Origin: an uncultured bacterium
GTDB lineage: Bacteria; Edwardsbacteria; AC1; EtOH8
Reading direction: 5' to 3'
Length of the DNA stretch: 64,000 nucleotides
Assembly (NCBI GenBank): GCA_937863685.1
Contig: CALMGM010000008.1
Coordinates: 62,001-126,000, forward strand
Part shown: positions 38,697 through 48,495 of the stretch, piece after piece
Numbering within the stretch: the stretch's first letter is position 1
Layout of the letters: every line of letters starts with the position of its first letter
The notes under the pieces: model-generated
Databases searched by the model: none
Told to the model about the DNA's origin: nothing
The model's input: only the letters and a program-made list of their open reading frames with translations
Position numbers and translations under genes: made by a program

Positions 38697-38771
38697 AAGA
38701 CACCAAGGCATTCATTATCACTTAAATTGCAAAACAGTGCTATTGTCATTCCTGCGAAAGCAGGAATCCAG
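38697..38771. repeat. Direct repeat copy 2 (46-bp perfect core at 38710-38755)
   Basis: See copy 1. Confidence 0.9.
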
Positions 38772-38798
38772 AAAGATTTTAAAGGAACACATTGCCTC

Positions 38799-38904
38799 GT
38801 CATTCTGAGTTCTGCCATCAATTTACTCTTACGAAGAATCTATCTAAATAGTCCAGGCTACCAGATCCTTCGATAGTCAGGCAGACCGCTGTTCTCAGGA
38901 TGAC
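38799..38904. repeat. MITE-like element
   Basis: GTCATTCTGAG...CTCAGGATGAC; homologous to 36377-36481. Confidence 0.75.
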
Positions 38905-38965
38905 GGAAGTGACAATAAAAGTTTGCCTCCCTCGCCTGATTTATCAGGAGAGGGTCGGGGTGAGG

Positions 38966-39841
38966 TCAGCTCTGCAGTTTGGCCGCCATCAGGCAGTTCT
39001 TCAACAGCATGGCGATGGTCATCGGACCCACCCCGCCGGGAACCGGGGAAATATAAGCCGCCACCTTGGAGGCCGATTCGAAGTCCACGTCGCCCACCAG
39101 GCTGTAGCCCGATCTTTTGGAGGTGTCCGGGATGCGATTGGTGCCCACGTCTATCACTGTGCAGTTATTATTGAGCATCTCGCCGGTGATCAGGCCCGGC
39201 CTGCCGGCCGCGGCGATGACGATATCGGCCTGTTTGGTGTAATAGGCCAAACCCTTGGTTCCGGTATGGCAGACGGTGACCGTGGCGTTGCCGCGCTCCG
39301 ACTTTTGGGCCAGCATGTTGGCCAGCGGCTTGCCCACGATGTTGGAGCGGCCCACTATCACCACGTACTGGCCGGATATTTTGATGTTATATCGCACCAG
39401 CAGTTCTATCACCCCGGCCGGGGTGGCCGGCAAAAAGCGCGGACGTCCCAGCATCAGCAATCCGACGTTCTCCGGGTGGAAGCAGTCCACGTCCTTCAAC
39501 GGGTGGATGGATTCGAAGGCCTTCTCCTCGGACAGCCCCTTGGGCACCGGGGATTGCACCAGTATGCCGTGCACCGTTGGATCGTTGTTAAGTTTCTCCA
39601 CCTGGGCCAGCAGTTTCTCCTGAGTGGTGTCCTCCGGCATTTCGATGACGGTGGATCTGATGCCGGCCTCTTCGCAGGCCTTGTGCTTGTTGCGGACATA
39701 CACCTGCGACCCGGGGTCGGATCCGACGATGATCACCGCCAAATGCGGCACTATCCCCTGTCCCTTGAGGACTGCGACCTCGTCGGCCACTTCCTGCTTT
39801 ATTTCGGCCGATATTTTTTTACCGTCTATGATTTGGGCCAT
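38966..39841 (-). CDS. folD: Bifunctional methylenetetrahydrofolate dehydrogenase/cyclohydrolase
   Basis: GSDPGSQVYVRNKHKACEEAGI; VGRSNIVGKPLANML; PVPGGVGPMTIAMLLKN. Confidence 0.97.
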   Translation of the reverse strand: MAQIIDGKKISAEIKQEVADEVAVLKGQGIVPHLAVIIVGSDPGSQVYVRNKHKACEEAGIRSTVIEMPEDTTQEKLLAQVEKLNNDPTVHGILVQSPVPKGLSEEKAFESIHPLKDVDCFHPENVGLLMLGRPRFLPATPAGVIELLVRYNIKISGQYVVIVGRSNIVGKPLANMLAQKSERGNATVTVCHTGTKGLAYYTKQADIVIAAAGRPGLITGEMLNNNCTVIDVGTNRIPDTSKRSGYSLVGDVDFESASKVAAYISPVPGGVGPMTIAMLLKNCLMAAKLQS

Positions 39842-39846
39842 ATCGG

Positions 39847-39973
39847 TTATATTTTCTGATTGATCGTGTTTATTGATTTTGCCCTGGCCACCTTTTCAAC
39901 CACCTCCACCACCACCCCGTTGAACCTCACATCCCCCTCGGCCACCTCAAACTTGGTGGGCAGCTGGGTTAAA
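39847..39973 (-). pseudogene. Vestigial duplicate of the ymdB-like C-terminal coding end
   Basis: Reads TQLPTKFEVAEGDVRFNGVVVEVVEKVARAKSINTINQKI*; 74-bp block 39900-39973 matches 40352-40425 with 5 mismatches. Confidence 0.8.
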
Positions 39974-40288
39974 TTATCTGTTTTGTATTTCTGTAATACC
40001 CCAATTCATAACCCGCCATAGCTTTCTTTTCTTGGTTAACGGAAATTGCTTATCAATAATCATTTCTTTTGATGAAACACGATAAACAACGGTCTCCCCT
40101 AAATCTTGATGGACAAAATAATCATATCCTTCCTTTGTCCCCGTGTAATACCAAATACTAACTTTTGGCTCTTTCCACTTAGAAACCGCCAAGTTCAATT
40201 CGCTTTTTGTCACAGTTTGTACACTCTGACAACCAACAAAGGCAAACAAACCAATAAAGACAATAAAAAGAAATGCTTTATTATTCAT
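39974..40288 (-). CDS. Small hypothetical lipoprotein
   Basis: Lipobox FAFVGC; 104 aa; AT-richer than its surroundings. Confidence 0.65.
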   Translation of the reverse strand: MNNKAFLFIVFIGLFAFVGCQSVQTVTKSELNLAVSKWKEPKVSIWYYTGTKEGYDYFVHQDLGETVVYRVSSKEMIIDKQFPLTKKRKLWRVMNWGITEIQNR

Positions 40289-40298
40289 TTCAATACCG

Positions 40299-41078
40299 CT
40301 ATGTATTAATTATTATTCTTTTTATGGCTTTCGCCTTCCCTCTCTGCTCATCCACTTCCACCACCACACCGTTGAACCTCACATCCCCCTCGGCCACCTC
40401 GAACTTGGTGGGCAGTTGGGTCAAAAACTTCTCGATGATCGGCTCCTTCTCCATGCCGATCACGCTGTCGAACCCGCCGGTCATCCCGGCGTCGGTGATA
40501 TAGGCCGTGCCCTTGGGCAGCACCCGCTGGTCGGCGGTCATCACGTGGGTGTGGGTACCTATCACCGCGCTGACCCGGCCATCCAAATACCAGCCCAAGG
40601 CGATCTTCTCGGAAGTGGCCTCGGCGTGCATGTCCACGATGATGATGTCGGTCTCTTTTTTCAGCTCGGCTATCACCTGGTCGGCAATTCTGAATGGGCA
40701 ATCCACCGCCGGCATGAACACCCGGCCCAGCAGGTTGAACACCCCCACCTTGCGGCCTTTTTTGTCTTCATAGACCCCGAAGCTGGTGCCCGGCACATCA
40801 GGTGGATAATTGGCCGGACGCAGCAGGCGCGGCTCTTTTTTCAGCCGGGGCAGAATGTCCTTCTTGTCCCACAGATGGTTGCCGGAAGTCACAACATTGA
40901 TGCCCAGCGCAAAAAGATTGTCCAGCACCGCCGGGGTCAGGCCGAAACCGGCCGCGGCATTCTCCCCGTTGGCTATCACGAAGTCTACCCGATGCTCCTC
41001 GACCAGCCCGGGCAGAAGCTTCTCCACCGCCTGGCGTCCCGGCCGCCCGATGATATCCCCGATAAAAAGAATTTTCAT
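40299..41078 (-). CDS. YmdB-family metallophosphoesterase
   Basis: MKILFIGDIIGRPGRQAV; ANGENAA; GINVVTSGNHLWDKK; VDMHAEATSEKIA; GTHTHVMTAD. Confidence 0.95.
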   Translation of the reverse strand: MKILFIGDIIGRPGRQAVEKLLPGLVEEHRVDFVIANGENAAAGFGLTPAVLDNLFALGINVVTSGNHLWDKKDILPRLKKEPRLLRPANYPPDVPGTSFGVYEDKKGRKVGVFNLLGRVFMPAVDCPFRIADQVIAELKKETDIIIVDMHAEATSEKIALGWYLDGRVSAVIGTHTHVMTADQRVLPKGTAYITDAGMTGGFDSVIGMEKEPIIEKFLTQLPTKFEVAEGDVRFNGVVVEVDEQRGKAKAIKRIIINT

Positions 41079-41150
41079 TTTCCCACTAAATACACGAAAG
41101 ACCACTAAAATAAACTATTTTCGTGAATTTTAGTGTGTTTCGTGGGTTGG

Positions 41151-42713
41151 TTATTTTGCGTAGCCGATGCCCCGCGTTTCGCGGATGACCGTCACCTTGA
41201 TCTGCCCGGGATACTGCAGCGAGGACTCCACTTTGTGGGCGATCTCGTTGGCCATCTCGGTGGTCCGGCTGTCGCTGACATCCTCCGGGGTGACGATGAT
41301 CCGGACCTCGCGTCCGGCCTGGATGGCGTAGGCCTTGCTGACCCCGCTGAACGAATAGGCCACCTCCTCCAGTTTCTCCAGCCGCTTGACGTAGGCCTCC
41401 AGCGACTCCCTTCTGGCGCCCGGACGGGCCCCGGAGATGGCGTCGGCCGCCGCGATCAGCACCGAGATGGGAGAGATGAACTCAATGTCCTCGTGGTGAG
41501 CCCCGATGGCGTTGAGCACGATGGGCTGTTCGCCGTAGCGCTTGGCGATGTCCATGCCGATCTGGCTGTGGGTGCCCTCGATGTTGTGGTCCACCGCCTT
41601 GCCGATGTCATGCAGCAGCCCGGCCCGCTTGGCCAGGGCCGAATCCAGCTCCAACTCCCCGGCCATCATGCTGGCCAGAAAGGCCACTTCCTTGGAGTGC
41701 TGCAAGACGTTCTGCCCGTAGCTGGTGCGGAATTTCAGCCTTCCTAAAAGAAGCAGCAGTTCGGGATGCAGTCCGGGCACCCCCACCTCCAGGGCCAGCG
41801 ACTCACCGGCCTCCTTGATGCTGCGGTCCACCTCCTTCTGGGCCTTTTCGATGACCTCCTCGATGCGGGCCGGCTGGATCCGCCCGTCGGACACCAGCTT
41901 CTCCATGGCCATCCTGGCCACCTCCCGGCGCACCGGGTCGAAGGCGGAGATGACGATGGCTTCCGGCGTATCATCTATCAGGACCTCCACCCCGGTGGCG
42001 GCCTCGAAGGCCCGGATATTGCGGCCTTCCCGGCCGATGATCCGGCCCTTCATCTCGTCGCTGGCCAGCGGCACCACCGAAACGGTGGTCTCGGCGGTAT
42101 GCTCCCCGGCGTAGCGCTGGACCGCCATGGAGATGATCTGGCGGGCCTCCTTCTCGGCGTTCTCCTTGGCCTCGTCCCGGATGACCTTCATCATCTGGGC
42201 GGCCTCGTGGCGCACCTGGGTCTCCAGGTTCTGCATCAGTATCTTCTTGGCCTCCTCCTGGGTCAGGCCGGCTATCTGCTCCAGCTTCTTGTTCTGCTCG
42301 TCGATCAGGGTGGTCAGGCGCTCGTCCTTGGCCCTCACTACCCGCTCCTTGGCCACCAGCTCCCGCTCCCGGACCTCGACATCCTTCTCCTTGCGGTTGA
42401 TGATGTCCACCTTGTGGTCGATCTGCTTTTCCTTCTCGGTTATCCGATGCTCGTAGTCCTTGAGCTCCTGGCGCTTGCTCTGGGTCTCCTTCTCGAAAGT
42501 GGTCTTCAGCCGGTACGATTCCTCCTTGGCCTGCACCGCGGCCGCCTTCTTGTAGGTGGCGGCCTCCCGCTGGGCCTCGGCGATGACCTTCTCGGCCAGT
42601 TTTTCGGCCCCGGCCAGTTTGGCCTCGGAGATCTTCCGGTGTATCAAATATCCCAAAAAGGATCCCACTCCCGTGCCGATCACGACTATAATTATCCAGA
42701 TCACTGTCGCCAT
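41151..42713 (-). CDS. rny: Ribonuclease Y
   Basis: N-terminal TM + coiled coil; [38 protein letters not shown]. Confidence 0.97.
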   Translation of the reverse strand: MATVIWIIIVVIGTGVGSFLGYLIHRKISEAKLAGAEKLAEKVIAEAQREAATYKKAAAVQAKEESYRLKTTFEKETQSKRQELKDYEHRITEKEKQIDHKVDIINRKEKDVEVRERELVAKERVVRAKDERLTTLIDEQNKKLEQIAGLTQEEAKKILMQNLETQVRHEAAQMMKVIRDEAKENAEKEARQIISMAVQRYAGEHTAETTVSVVPLASDEMKGRIIGREGRNIRAFEAATGVEVLIDDTPEAIVISAFDPVRREVARMAMEKLVSDGRIQPARIEEVIEKAQKEVDRSIKEAGESLALEVGVPGLHPELLLLLGRLKFRTSYGQNVLQHSKEVAFLASMMAGELELDSALAKRAGLLHDIGKAVDHNIEGTHSQIGMDIAKRYGEQPIVLNAIGAHHEDIEFISPISVLIAAADAISGARPGARRESLEAYVKRLEKLEEVAYSFSGVSKAYAIQAGREVRIIVTPEDVSDSRTTEMANEIAHKVESSLQYPGQIKVTVIRETRGIGYAK

Positions 42714-42777
42714 TTGTCTTTTCCTTCCTGTTTATATGTAAAAAGTGTCGCGTTAAAATGTTTTTCGTTAACCGTAC

Positions 42778-42877
42778 CTGTCACACAGAGAAATTTCCCC
42801 GCCCGGCAGGTTGAAGTGCGACAGATATAATAGCCATCCTTCAACCCGGATCGCCTCGAAGTGCCCTCAGGATGACG
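42778..42877. repeat. MITE-like element (100 bp)
   Basis: CTGTCACACAGAG...CTCAGGATGACG; internally similar to 62594-62693 (cccgcc..aggttgaagt). Confidence 0.65.
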
Positions 42878-42898
42878 TCCTTGGCTACCAATAAAAAT

Positions 42899-43070
42899 TC
42901 CCCGCCTGTGTCGGGCAAACGGCATCTTTGAACCCATTCAAAAGGTGGTACCGCCTCGGCCGTTTCAGGCTTCCCCTTGCGGGGCATGCACACCGCGACT
43001 GAAGGTTAGGTCCATTAAGAATAGGCGTTGGCTCAAAAAATATCCGCTGGCTTCGAGCACTGCAGGGAAA
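42899..43070 (-). ncRNA. ssrS: 6S RNA
   Basis: Reverse strand CCCTGCAGTGCTCG...TTTTTTGAGCCAACGCC...GCGGTGTGCATGCCCCGC..GGGGAAGCC...GGTACCACC...GGGTTCAAAGATGCCG...GCCCGACACAGGCGGGG matches remembered 6S features; located directly downstream of zapA. Confidence 0.85.
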
Positions 43071-43092
43071 ATGAATGAACTTTTCTAGACCA

Positions 43093-43121
43093 AATATACT
43101 ACCGTTGAGCCGGATTTGCAA
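43093..43121 (-). promoter_or_regulatory. Putative promoter of 6S RNA, TTGCAA-N17-TATATT
   Basis: -35 at 43116-43121, -10 at 43093-43098. Confidence 0.65.
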
Positions 43122-43157
43122 GCCCTTTTTGAAAATTATTTTCCGGCCCCCGGGCCG

Positions 43158-43427
43158 CTACTCGCCGATCTCTTCCAGCCTGTGGCTGAGCTTCTCCACC
43201 GCTTTCTCGCGTTCCTGTCTTTCCCGGAACAGCTCGTCGGCGATGTTGATGGCGGTCAGGATGGCGATCTTGGAAACAGCGCCGGTCACCGACATCTGGG
43301 ATATCTGGCGCATCTTCTCGTCCACGTAGGCGGCCACCCGCTTTACGTATTCGGCGTCAGCCTGTCCCTTGATGCGATACTCGTTCCCGAAGATCTCAAC
43401 TTTTATTCCCGGTTTGGATTCGGCCAT
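43158..43427 (-). CDS. zapA: Cell division protein ZapA
   Basis: VEIFGNEYRIKGQADAEYVKRVAAYVDEKMRQIS. Confidence 0.9.
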   Translation of the reverse strand: MAESKPGIKVEIFGNEYRIKGQADAEYVKRVAAYVDEKMRQISQMSVTGAVSKIAILTAINIADELFRERQEREKAVEKLSHRLEEIGE

Positions 43428-43471
43428 AGTTCTCTATGATTATGGTTAAAATTTCCCCGCAGTTCAATGTT

Positions 43472-43747
43472 CTACTGCTGGAGCTTCTCCAGCTTTCCTA
43501 TTATGCCTTCCAGCTTCCCCTTAAGCTCTTCCTGCGATCCCTTAAGCTGCCGGTTCTCGTCCTGCAGGGACGCCAGGTCCCCGCCCTTCTCCTCCATAGA
43601 CTTGATCTTTTTATTCAGGTTCTCCACCTGTCCTTTAAGCTGGGTGTTCTCGCCCTCCAGCTGCTCCTTGGCCTTCTTCAGCTGGGCGATGGTCCCGACC
43701 GCCTTGTCGATCCTTTCCTCCAGTGCATTCAGTGCGTCTAAGCTCAT
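43472..43747 (-). CDS. Coiled-coil (ZapB-like) protein
   Basis: MSLDALNALEERIDKAVGTIAQLKKAKEQLEGENTQLKGQVENL; heptad-like; adjacent to zapA. Confidence 0.7.
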   Translation of the reverse strand: MSLDALNALEERIDKAVGTIAQLKKAKEQLEGENTQLKGQVENLNKKIKSMEEKGGDLASLQDENRQLKGSQEELKGKLEGIIGKLEKLQQ

Positions 43748-43799
43748 AGATGATCCTCCGAGTTTATATATAAAAAATGGCAGGGTCAATATCAGTTAT

Positions 43800-45863
43800 T
43801 TATCTTATATTGGCCTGCAGTTTCCCCTTCAATCCCTCCAGCACCTTCTGATGGATGCCGGAGACCTCGGCGTCGGTCAGGGTCCGGTCGGACGCCCGGT
43901 AGACCAGCGCAAAAGCCATGCTCTTGCGGCCCTGTTCTATCTGTTTCCCCTGGTACAGGTCGAACAGTGACACCGATTCCAGTTCGCCGCCGGCCAGCTG
44001 CCCGATCAGTTCGGTCACCTGCCGGCATTCCGTCCGGGCCGGAAGATCCAGGGCCAGGTCCCGCCTGATGGCAGGATATTTCGGCAGTTCCCGGTAAATC
44101 TTCTGCCTCTGCCAGCTTATATCCATCAGGATTTCAAGGTCCATTTCCAGATAATATATCCGATCATTAACCCCCATCTTGGCCGATACCGAATGGTTCA
44201 GCTCGCCGCAGCAGCCCAGTATCTTATTACCGTTCCTGACCAGGGCCGAACGGCCGGGATGCAAAGCTGCGATCCGTTCCGTGCTGAATGCGGGTGTATC
44301 TACGCCCAGGGAATCCAGCAGGAACTGCAGGGTTCCCTTGATGTCGAAGAAATCAACCGCCCGGGATTTGGCATCCCATGACGGCTCCGCCGCTGAACCG
44401 CACAACAGGACTCCCAGATGAAGACTTTCGCCCGGTGTTTTTTGCTGTGGTTTGAACACTTTGCCCATCTCGAACAGTCTGACGTTGGGGATGCCGTTGT
44501 TCAAATTCTTCCCGGCGGCATCCAAAAGCCCCGGCAGCAGCAATGTCCGCAGCACCGCCAGGTCCGAGGAGATCGGGTTGACCAGTTCCACCGCCGGACG
44601 GGACTGGAAGACCGGGGATAGGTCCATCATCTCGAGATTGCCCGGATCTATCAGGGTCAGCCCGTAATGTTCGGAGAAGCCCTGGCCGATCATTGCTTTT
44701 GAGACTTTGGCCAGAAAGATATCCTTGGGGCGCTTGAGGGCCGGGACCGACCAGGGCTCTATCCGGTCCCCGGGCAGGTTGTCATAGCCGAAGATCCGTC
44801 CCACCTCCTCTATCAGGTCCACCTCGCGCTCGATGTCGCCGCGGAAACTGGGCACTTGCACTTCTATTATCTGGCCGGATATCTCGGCCTTAAGCTCCAG
44901 AGCATTGAGGATCTCAACCATCCGCCGGGCGGGAATTTCCACTCCCAGCAGGCTGCTGGCCTTTTCCGGACGCAAGGTCAGTTGGCGGTATTCGGGGAAT
45001 TCGGTCCTGGTCACATCCAGCACCCCCGCCGCCACCTGGCCTCCGGCCAGTTCAGCTATCAGTTTGGCGGCCCTATCGGCCGCTTTCTTCAAAATTAACG
45101 GATCGGTCCCCCGCTCGAAGCGGTATGAAGCGTCGGTCTTGAGGCCCAAAGCCCGGCTGCCCTGACGTATCAGGTTGGGTTCAAAATAGGCGCTTTCCAA
45201 AAGAACGTTCTTGGTGCTGCCGGATATCTCCGACTCCAGCCCTCCCATGATACCGGCCAGGGCCACCGGCCGCTTGGCATCGGCGATCACCAGATTTTCG
45301 GCCGTAAGTTTACGCGCCACCCCGTCCAGGGTGGTGAAATTTTCGCCCGGTTTGGCCCGCCTGACTATGATGGTGTGGTCGGACAACCGGTCGTAATCAA
45401 ACGCATGCAGCGGATGTCCCAATTCGTACATCACCAGATTGGTAACATCCGCCACGTTATTGATAGGACGCAGTCCTATCTTCTCGATCTTCGCTTTAAG
45501 CCAGCCGGGGGATTCGGCTACTCTGACCCCGGTGATCACCCGGGCCAGATACCGGGGACAGCCCGCTCCGTCTTCGATGGAAAGTTTGGCCAGCTTTTCT
45601 ATGGCTGGGCCGGTTTCTTTGATGCCACAGTCCGGCGGGATGATCTTCCCCCCGGCCAAAGCCCGAATGTCCCGGGCGATGCCCAGCAATGACAGGCAAT
45701 CCGGCCGGTTGGGTGTCACCTCCAATTCCAAAAGGTGATCGCCGTCCGGCAATGGCTCGACCGCCTCCACCTCTATGCCGGAGAAGGTCAGCTTGTCGGA
45801 CAGTTCTTTGACCGTCCAGTCGAAATCTATGAACTCTTTAAGCCAGTTGTAGGTTATCTTCAT
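43800..45863 (-). CDS. pheT: Phenylalanine--tRNA ligase beta subunit
   Basis: MKITYNWLKEFIDFDWTVKELSDKLTFSGIEVE; LELEVTPNRPDCLSLLGIARDI. Confidence 0.97.
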   Translation of the reverse strand: MKITYNWLKEFIDFDWTVKELSDKLTFSGIEVEAVEPLPDGDHLLELEVTPNRPDCLSLLGIARDIRALAGGKIIPPDCGIKETGPAIEKLAKLSIEDGAGCPRYLARVITGVRVAESPGWLKAKIEKIGLRPINNVADVTNLVMYELGHPLHAFDYDRLSDHTIIVRRAKPGENFTTLDGVARKLTAENLVIADAKRPVALAGIMGGLESEISGSTKNVLLESAYFEPNLIRQGSRALGLKTDASYRFERGTDPLILKKAADRAAKLIAELAGGQVAAGVLDVTRTEFPEYRQLTLRPEKASSLLGVEIPARRMVEILNALELKAEISGQIIEVQVPSFRGDIEREVDLIEEVGRIFGYDNLPGDRIEPWSVPALKRPKDIFLAKVSKAMIGQGFSEHYGLTLIDPGNLEMMDLSPVFQSRPAVELVNPISSDLAVLRTLLLPGLLDAAGKNLNNGIPNVRLFEMGKVFKPQQKTPGESLHLGVLLCGSAAEPSWDAKSRAVDFFDIKGTLQFLLDSLGVDTPAFSTERIAALHPGRSALVRNGNKILGCCGELNHSVSAKMGVNDRIYYLEMDLEILMDISWQRQKIYRELPKYPAIRRDLALDLPARTECRQVTELIGQLAGGELESVSLFDLYQGKQIEQGRKSMAFALVYRASDRTLTDAEVSGIHQKVLEGLKGKLQANIR

Positions 45864-45965
45864 TATTAGAACGCTGATTAACGCAGATTTTCCTGATCAT
45901 TAAAATTACATACCTATCCGTCTTGATCCGTGTGAATCCGTATCCTCTTTTAGTCTGACGCTGTA

Positions 45966-46991
45966 TTAAAATTGCTTCAAAAACCTCATGTCCCCCTGGT
46001 AGAACAGCCGGATATCGTTGATGCCGTATCTGAGCATGGCCACCCGCTCCAGCCCCAACCCCCAGGCGAACCCCTGACAGGTCTCGGGATCGTATCCCAC
46101 GTTCTTGAAGACGTTGGGGTCCACCATCCCGGCCCCGGAGATCTCCAGCCACCCCGACTGCTTGCAGACCCGGCAGCCCTGGCCGCCGCAGAAAAGGCAG
46201 GAGAAATCGTACTCCACACTGGGTTCGGTAAAGGGGAAGAAATGGGGGCGGAACCTTATCTTGATCTTCTCCCCCAGCAGCTGGTGGGCGAAATAATTCA
46301 GGATGCCCTTCAGGTCGGCTAGGCTGGCCTTTTTGTCCACGTACAGCCCCTCGCACTGCTGAAACACCGGCATATGCGAGGCGTCGATGGCGTCGCGCCG
46401 GTAGCAGCGGCCCGGGGCGATGATCCGCACCGGAGGCTTCTGAGACAGCATGGTCCTGATCTGCACCGGCGAGGTATGGGTCCTTAGCAGCAGGCTTTGG
46501 TCATTGTTGAGGTAGAAGGTATCCTGCATATCCCGCGAAGGATGATTCTGCGGGGTGTTCAGGGCATCAAAGTTGTTCCAGGATGTCTCCACGTCCGGGC
46601 CCTCGGCCACCGAGAAGCCCATCCCGTGAAAGATGTCCGAGATCTCCTCCAGCAGCTGGGACAATGGGTGCCGGTGCCCGGCAAAAGACTGCCGCCCCGG
46701 CAGGGTGAAGTCCAGCGCTTCCTGGCTGTGACGGGACTCAAGTTCGACCGCCGACAGGGCAGACTTCCTGGCATCCAGCAATTCGCCGATCCGGGCCTTA
46801 AGCCGGTTGGTGGCGGCCCCAAAGGACGGTCTCTCTTCGGAAGGCAGGGATGATACCGACTTCAAAAGCTCGGTAAGCTCTCCCTTGCGCCCCAGATACA
46901 GGACCCTTAAGGCCTCCAGCTCGGCCAGGGACCGGCAGCCGGAGATCTTCTCTTCGGCTTCGGTTCCTATTATTGCCAGTTTATCATTCAT
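45966..46991 (-). CDS. pheS: Phenylalanine--tRNA ligase alpha subunit
   Basis: HPLSQLLEEISDIFHGMGF; LLRTHTSPVQIRTM; GLGLERVAMLRYGI. Confidence 0.97.
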   Translation of the reverse strand: MNDKLAIIGTEAEEKISGCRSLAELEALRVLYLGRKGELTELLKSVSSLPSEERPSFGAATNRLKARIGELLDARKSALSAVELESRHSQEALDFTLPGRQSFAGHRHPLSQLLEEISDIFHGMGFSVAEGPDVETSWNNFDALNTPQNHPSRDMQDTFYLNNDQSLLLRTHTSPVQIRTMLSQKPPVRIIAPGRCYRRDAIDASHMPVFQQCEGLYVDKKASLADLKGILNYFAHQLLGEKIKIRFRPHFFPFTEPSVEYDFSCLFCGGQGCRVCKQSGWLEISGAGMVDPNVFKNVGYDPETCQGFAWGLGLERVAMLRYGINDIRLFYQGDMRFLKQF

Positions 46992-47027
46992 CGGATAAAA
47001 TGGTTCGGCTCGTTAACTTGTTCAGCC

Positions 47028-47432
47028 TTAGGCAGGGCCGGTCTCCGGCTTCCCTTTCGGGGATGAACCGGGCTTACCGGCGGATTCCTTCTGGGCGGCT
47101 TCCACGATCCTGGTAAAGGCCAATGGATCGTGCACTGCCAGCTCGGCCAGCATCTTGCGGTCGATGGCAATGTTGTTCTTCTTGAGCCCGTTGATGAAGG
47201 CATTGTAGGAAATGCCGTTTAGCCGGCAGGCGGCGTTCACCCGGACGATCCACAGGCTGCGGAATTCGCGCTTCTTGTTGTGGCGGTCGCGGTAGGCGAA
47301 CTGCCCGGCCCGCATCACCGCTTCCTTGGCGATGCGGTACAGATTTTTCCTGCCACCCCAAAAGCCTTTGGCTTTCTTGAAGATCTTTTTCTTTCTCTGC
47401 CTGGTGGCGACTGCGGTAGTAACTCTGGACAT
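47028..47432 (-). CDS. rplT: 50S ribosomal protein L20
   Basis: [56 protein letters not shown]. Confidence 0.97.
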   Translation of the reverse strand: MSRVTTAVATRQRKKKIFKKAKGFWGGRKNLYRIAKEAVMRAGQFAYRDRHNKKREFRSLWIVRVNAACRLNGISYNAFINGLKKNNIAIDRKMLAELAVHDPLAFTRIVEAAQKESAGKPGSSPKGKPETGPA

Positions 47433-47482
47433 ACTGCCTAAATATCCTTTCTATAAGATCCGGTCGTCAGACCGTGATGGGT

Positions 47483-47680
47483 TTACAGGTTTGGTAAAAG
47501 TCTTTTGATGCGTTTAAGATTGGCCGAGTCCACCAGGGTCTCCTGGCGCAGCAGCCGTTTTCTCTTGCGGCTCTTGACGGTCAGCTTGTGGCTCTTGCAG
47601 GCCCGGTAGCGCTTGATCTTGCCGGTGCCGGTGCCTTTCAGGCGCTTGGCGGCCGCCTTGTTGGTCTTGACTTTGGGCAT
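47483..47680 (-). CDS. rpmI: 50S ribosomal protein L35
   Basis: [42 protein letters not shown]. Confidence 0.96.
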   Translation of the reverse strand: MPKVKTNKAAAKRLKGTGTGKIKRYRACKSHKLTVKSRKRKRLLRQETLVDSANLKRIKRLLPNL

Positions 47681-47811
47681 AACACCTCCTGAGGTTTTTA
47701 TGATGTTTGTTTTTATTGTTATATCAAATGCAATCGCGCCGGGACATGACCTGCCCCCCCGGCGGCATCCGTCGTTGAACAAGATACTCCCGTGATGCTT
47801 CGGCGATACCT

Positions 47812-48324
47812 TTAAGCTTGCTTGGGCGATACCACCAGATTGATGGTCCGGCCCTCCATTTTGGGGGCATGTTCCACATTGGCCAGCGGGGCGATGTCCT
47901 CTATGAAGCGGTCAATCAACTTCTGGCCCAGGTCCACGTGGGCCATCTCCCGCCCCCGGAAGCGCATGGATATTTTCACCTTGTCGCGCTTGGCCAGGAA
48001 CTCCTTGGCCTGGTTGAGCTTCACCTGGTAGTCATGCAGGCCCATCTGGGGTCCCAGACGGATCTCCTTGACCTTGGTCTGATGTTGTTTCTTGCGCGAT
48101 TCCTTAAGTTTTTTCTCCTCGGCGTAGATGAATTTTCCGTAGTCCATTATCTTGCACACCGGGGGCTTGGCCTCGGGAGCGATCTCCACCAGGTCCAGTC
48201 CCTGATCCTCGGCCATCCTTAAGGCTTCGCGGGATTCCATTATCCCCAGTTGGCTGCCCTCCGCTCCGATCACCCTGATCTCGGGGACTCTGATCCTTTC
48301 GTTGATTCGGTGTTCTTTCAGAAT
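47812..48324 (-). CDS. infC: Translation initiation factor IF-3 (probable AUU start)
   Basis: [59 protein letters not shown] places ATT at RBS spacing. Confidence 0.95.
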   Translation of the reverse strand: MLKEHRINERIRVPEIRVIGAEGSQLGIMESREALRMAEDQGLDLVEIAPEAKPPVCKIMDYGKFIYAEEKKLKESRKKQHQTKVKEIRLGPQMGLHDYQVKLNQAKEFLAKRDKVKISMRFRGREMAHVDLGQKLIDRFIEDIAPLANVEHAPKMEGRTINLVVSPKQA

Positions 48325-48458
48325 AAGGTTACCCTCCAAAGTGTTTAGGTTGCTGATATTACTCTCACAAAGATGCTGAGACTCAAAGTATAACTATGAC
48401 GGTTTCAAATCTTAGTGACTTGGTGGATTAGTGTGGGGCAAAGATGACTAACGGCAAC

Positions 48459-48495
48459 AAAAAAGGCCGGCGGCAAATAAAGCTTGCCACCCGCC
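48459..48495 (-). terminator. Intrinsic terminator/attenuator in the infC leader
   Basis: GGCGGGTGGCAAGCTTTATTTGCCGCCGGCC hairpin followed by T6 on minus strand, about 135-170 nt before the infC start. Confidence 0.75.

Noticed and set aside
36172-38908. CRISPR array suspected from repeated segments flanking a gene
   Set aside because: Only two main copies, not regularly spaced, with TIR-type structure; no cas genes in the window
38900-39859. 319-aa plus-strand ORF
   Set aside because: Antisense to folD, His/Gly-rich shadow translation
42701-43121. Two 78-aa minus-strand ORFs between rny and zapA
   Set aside because: They lie across the 6S RNA and a MITE-like repeat; no RBS or domain
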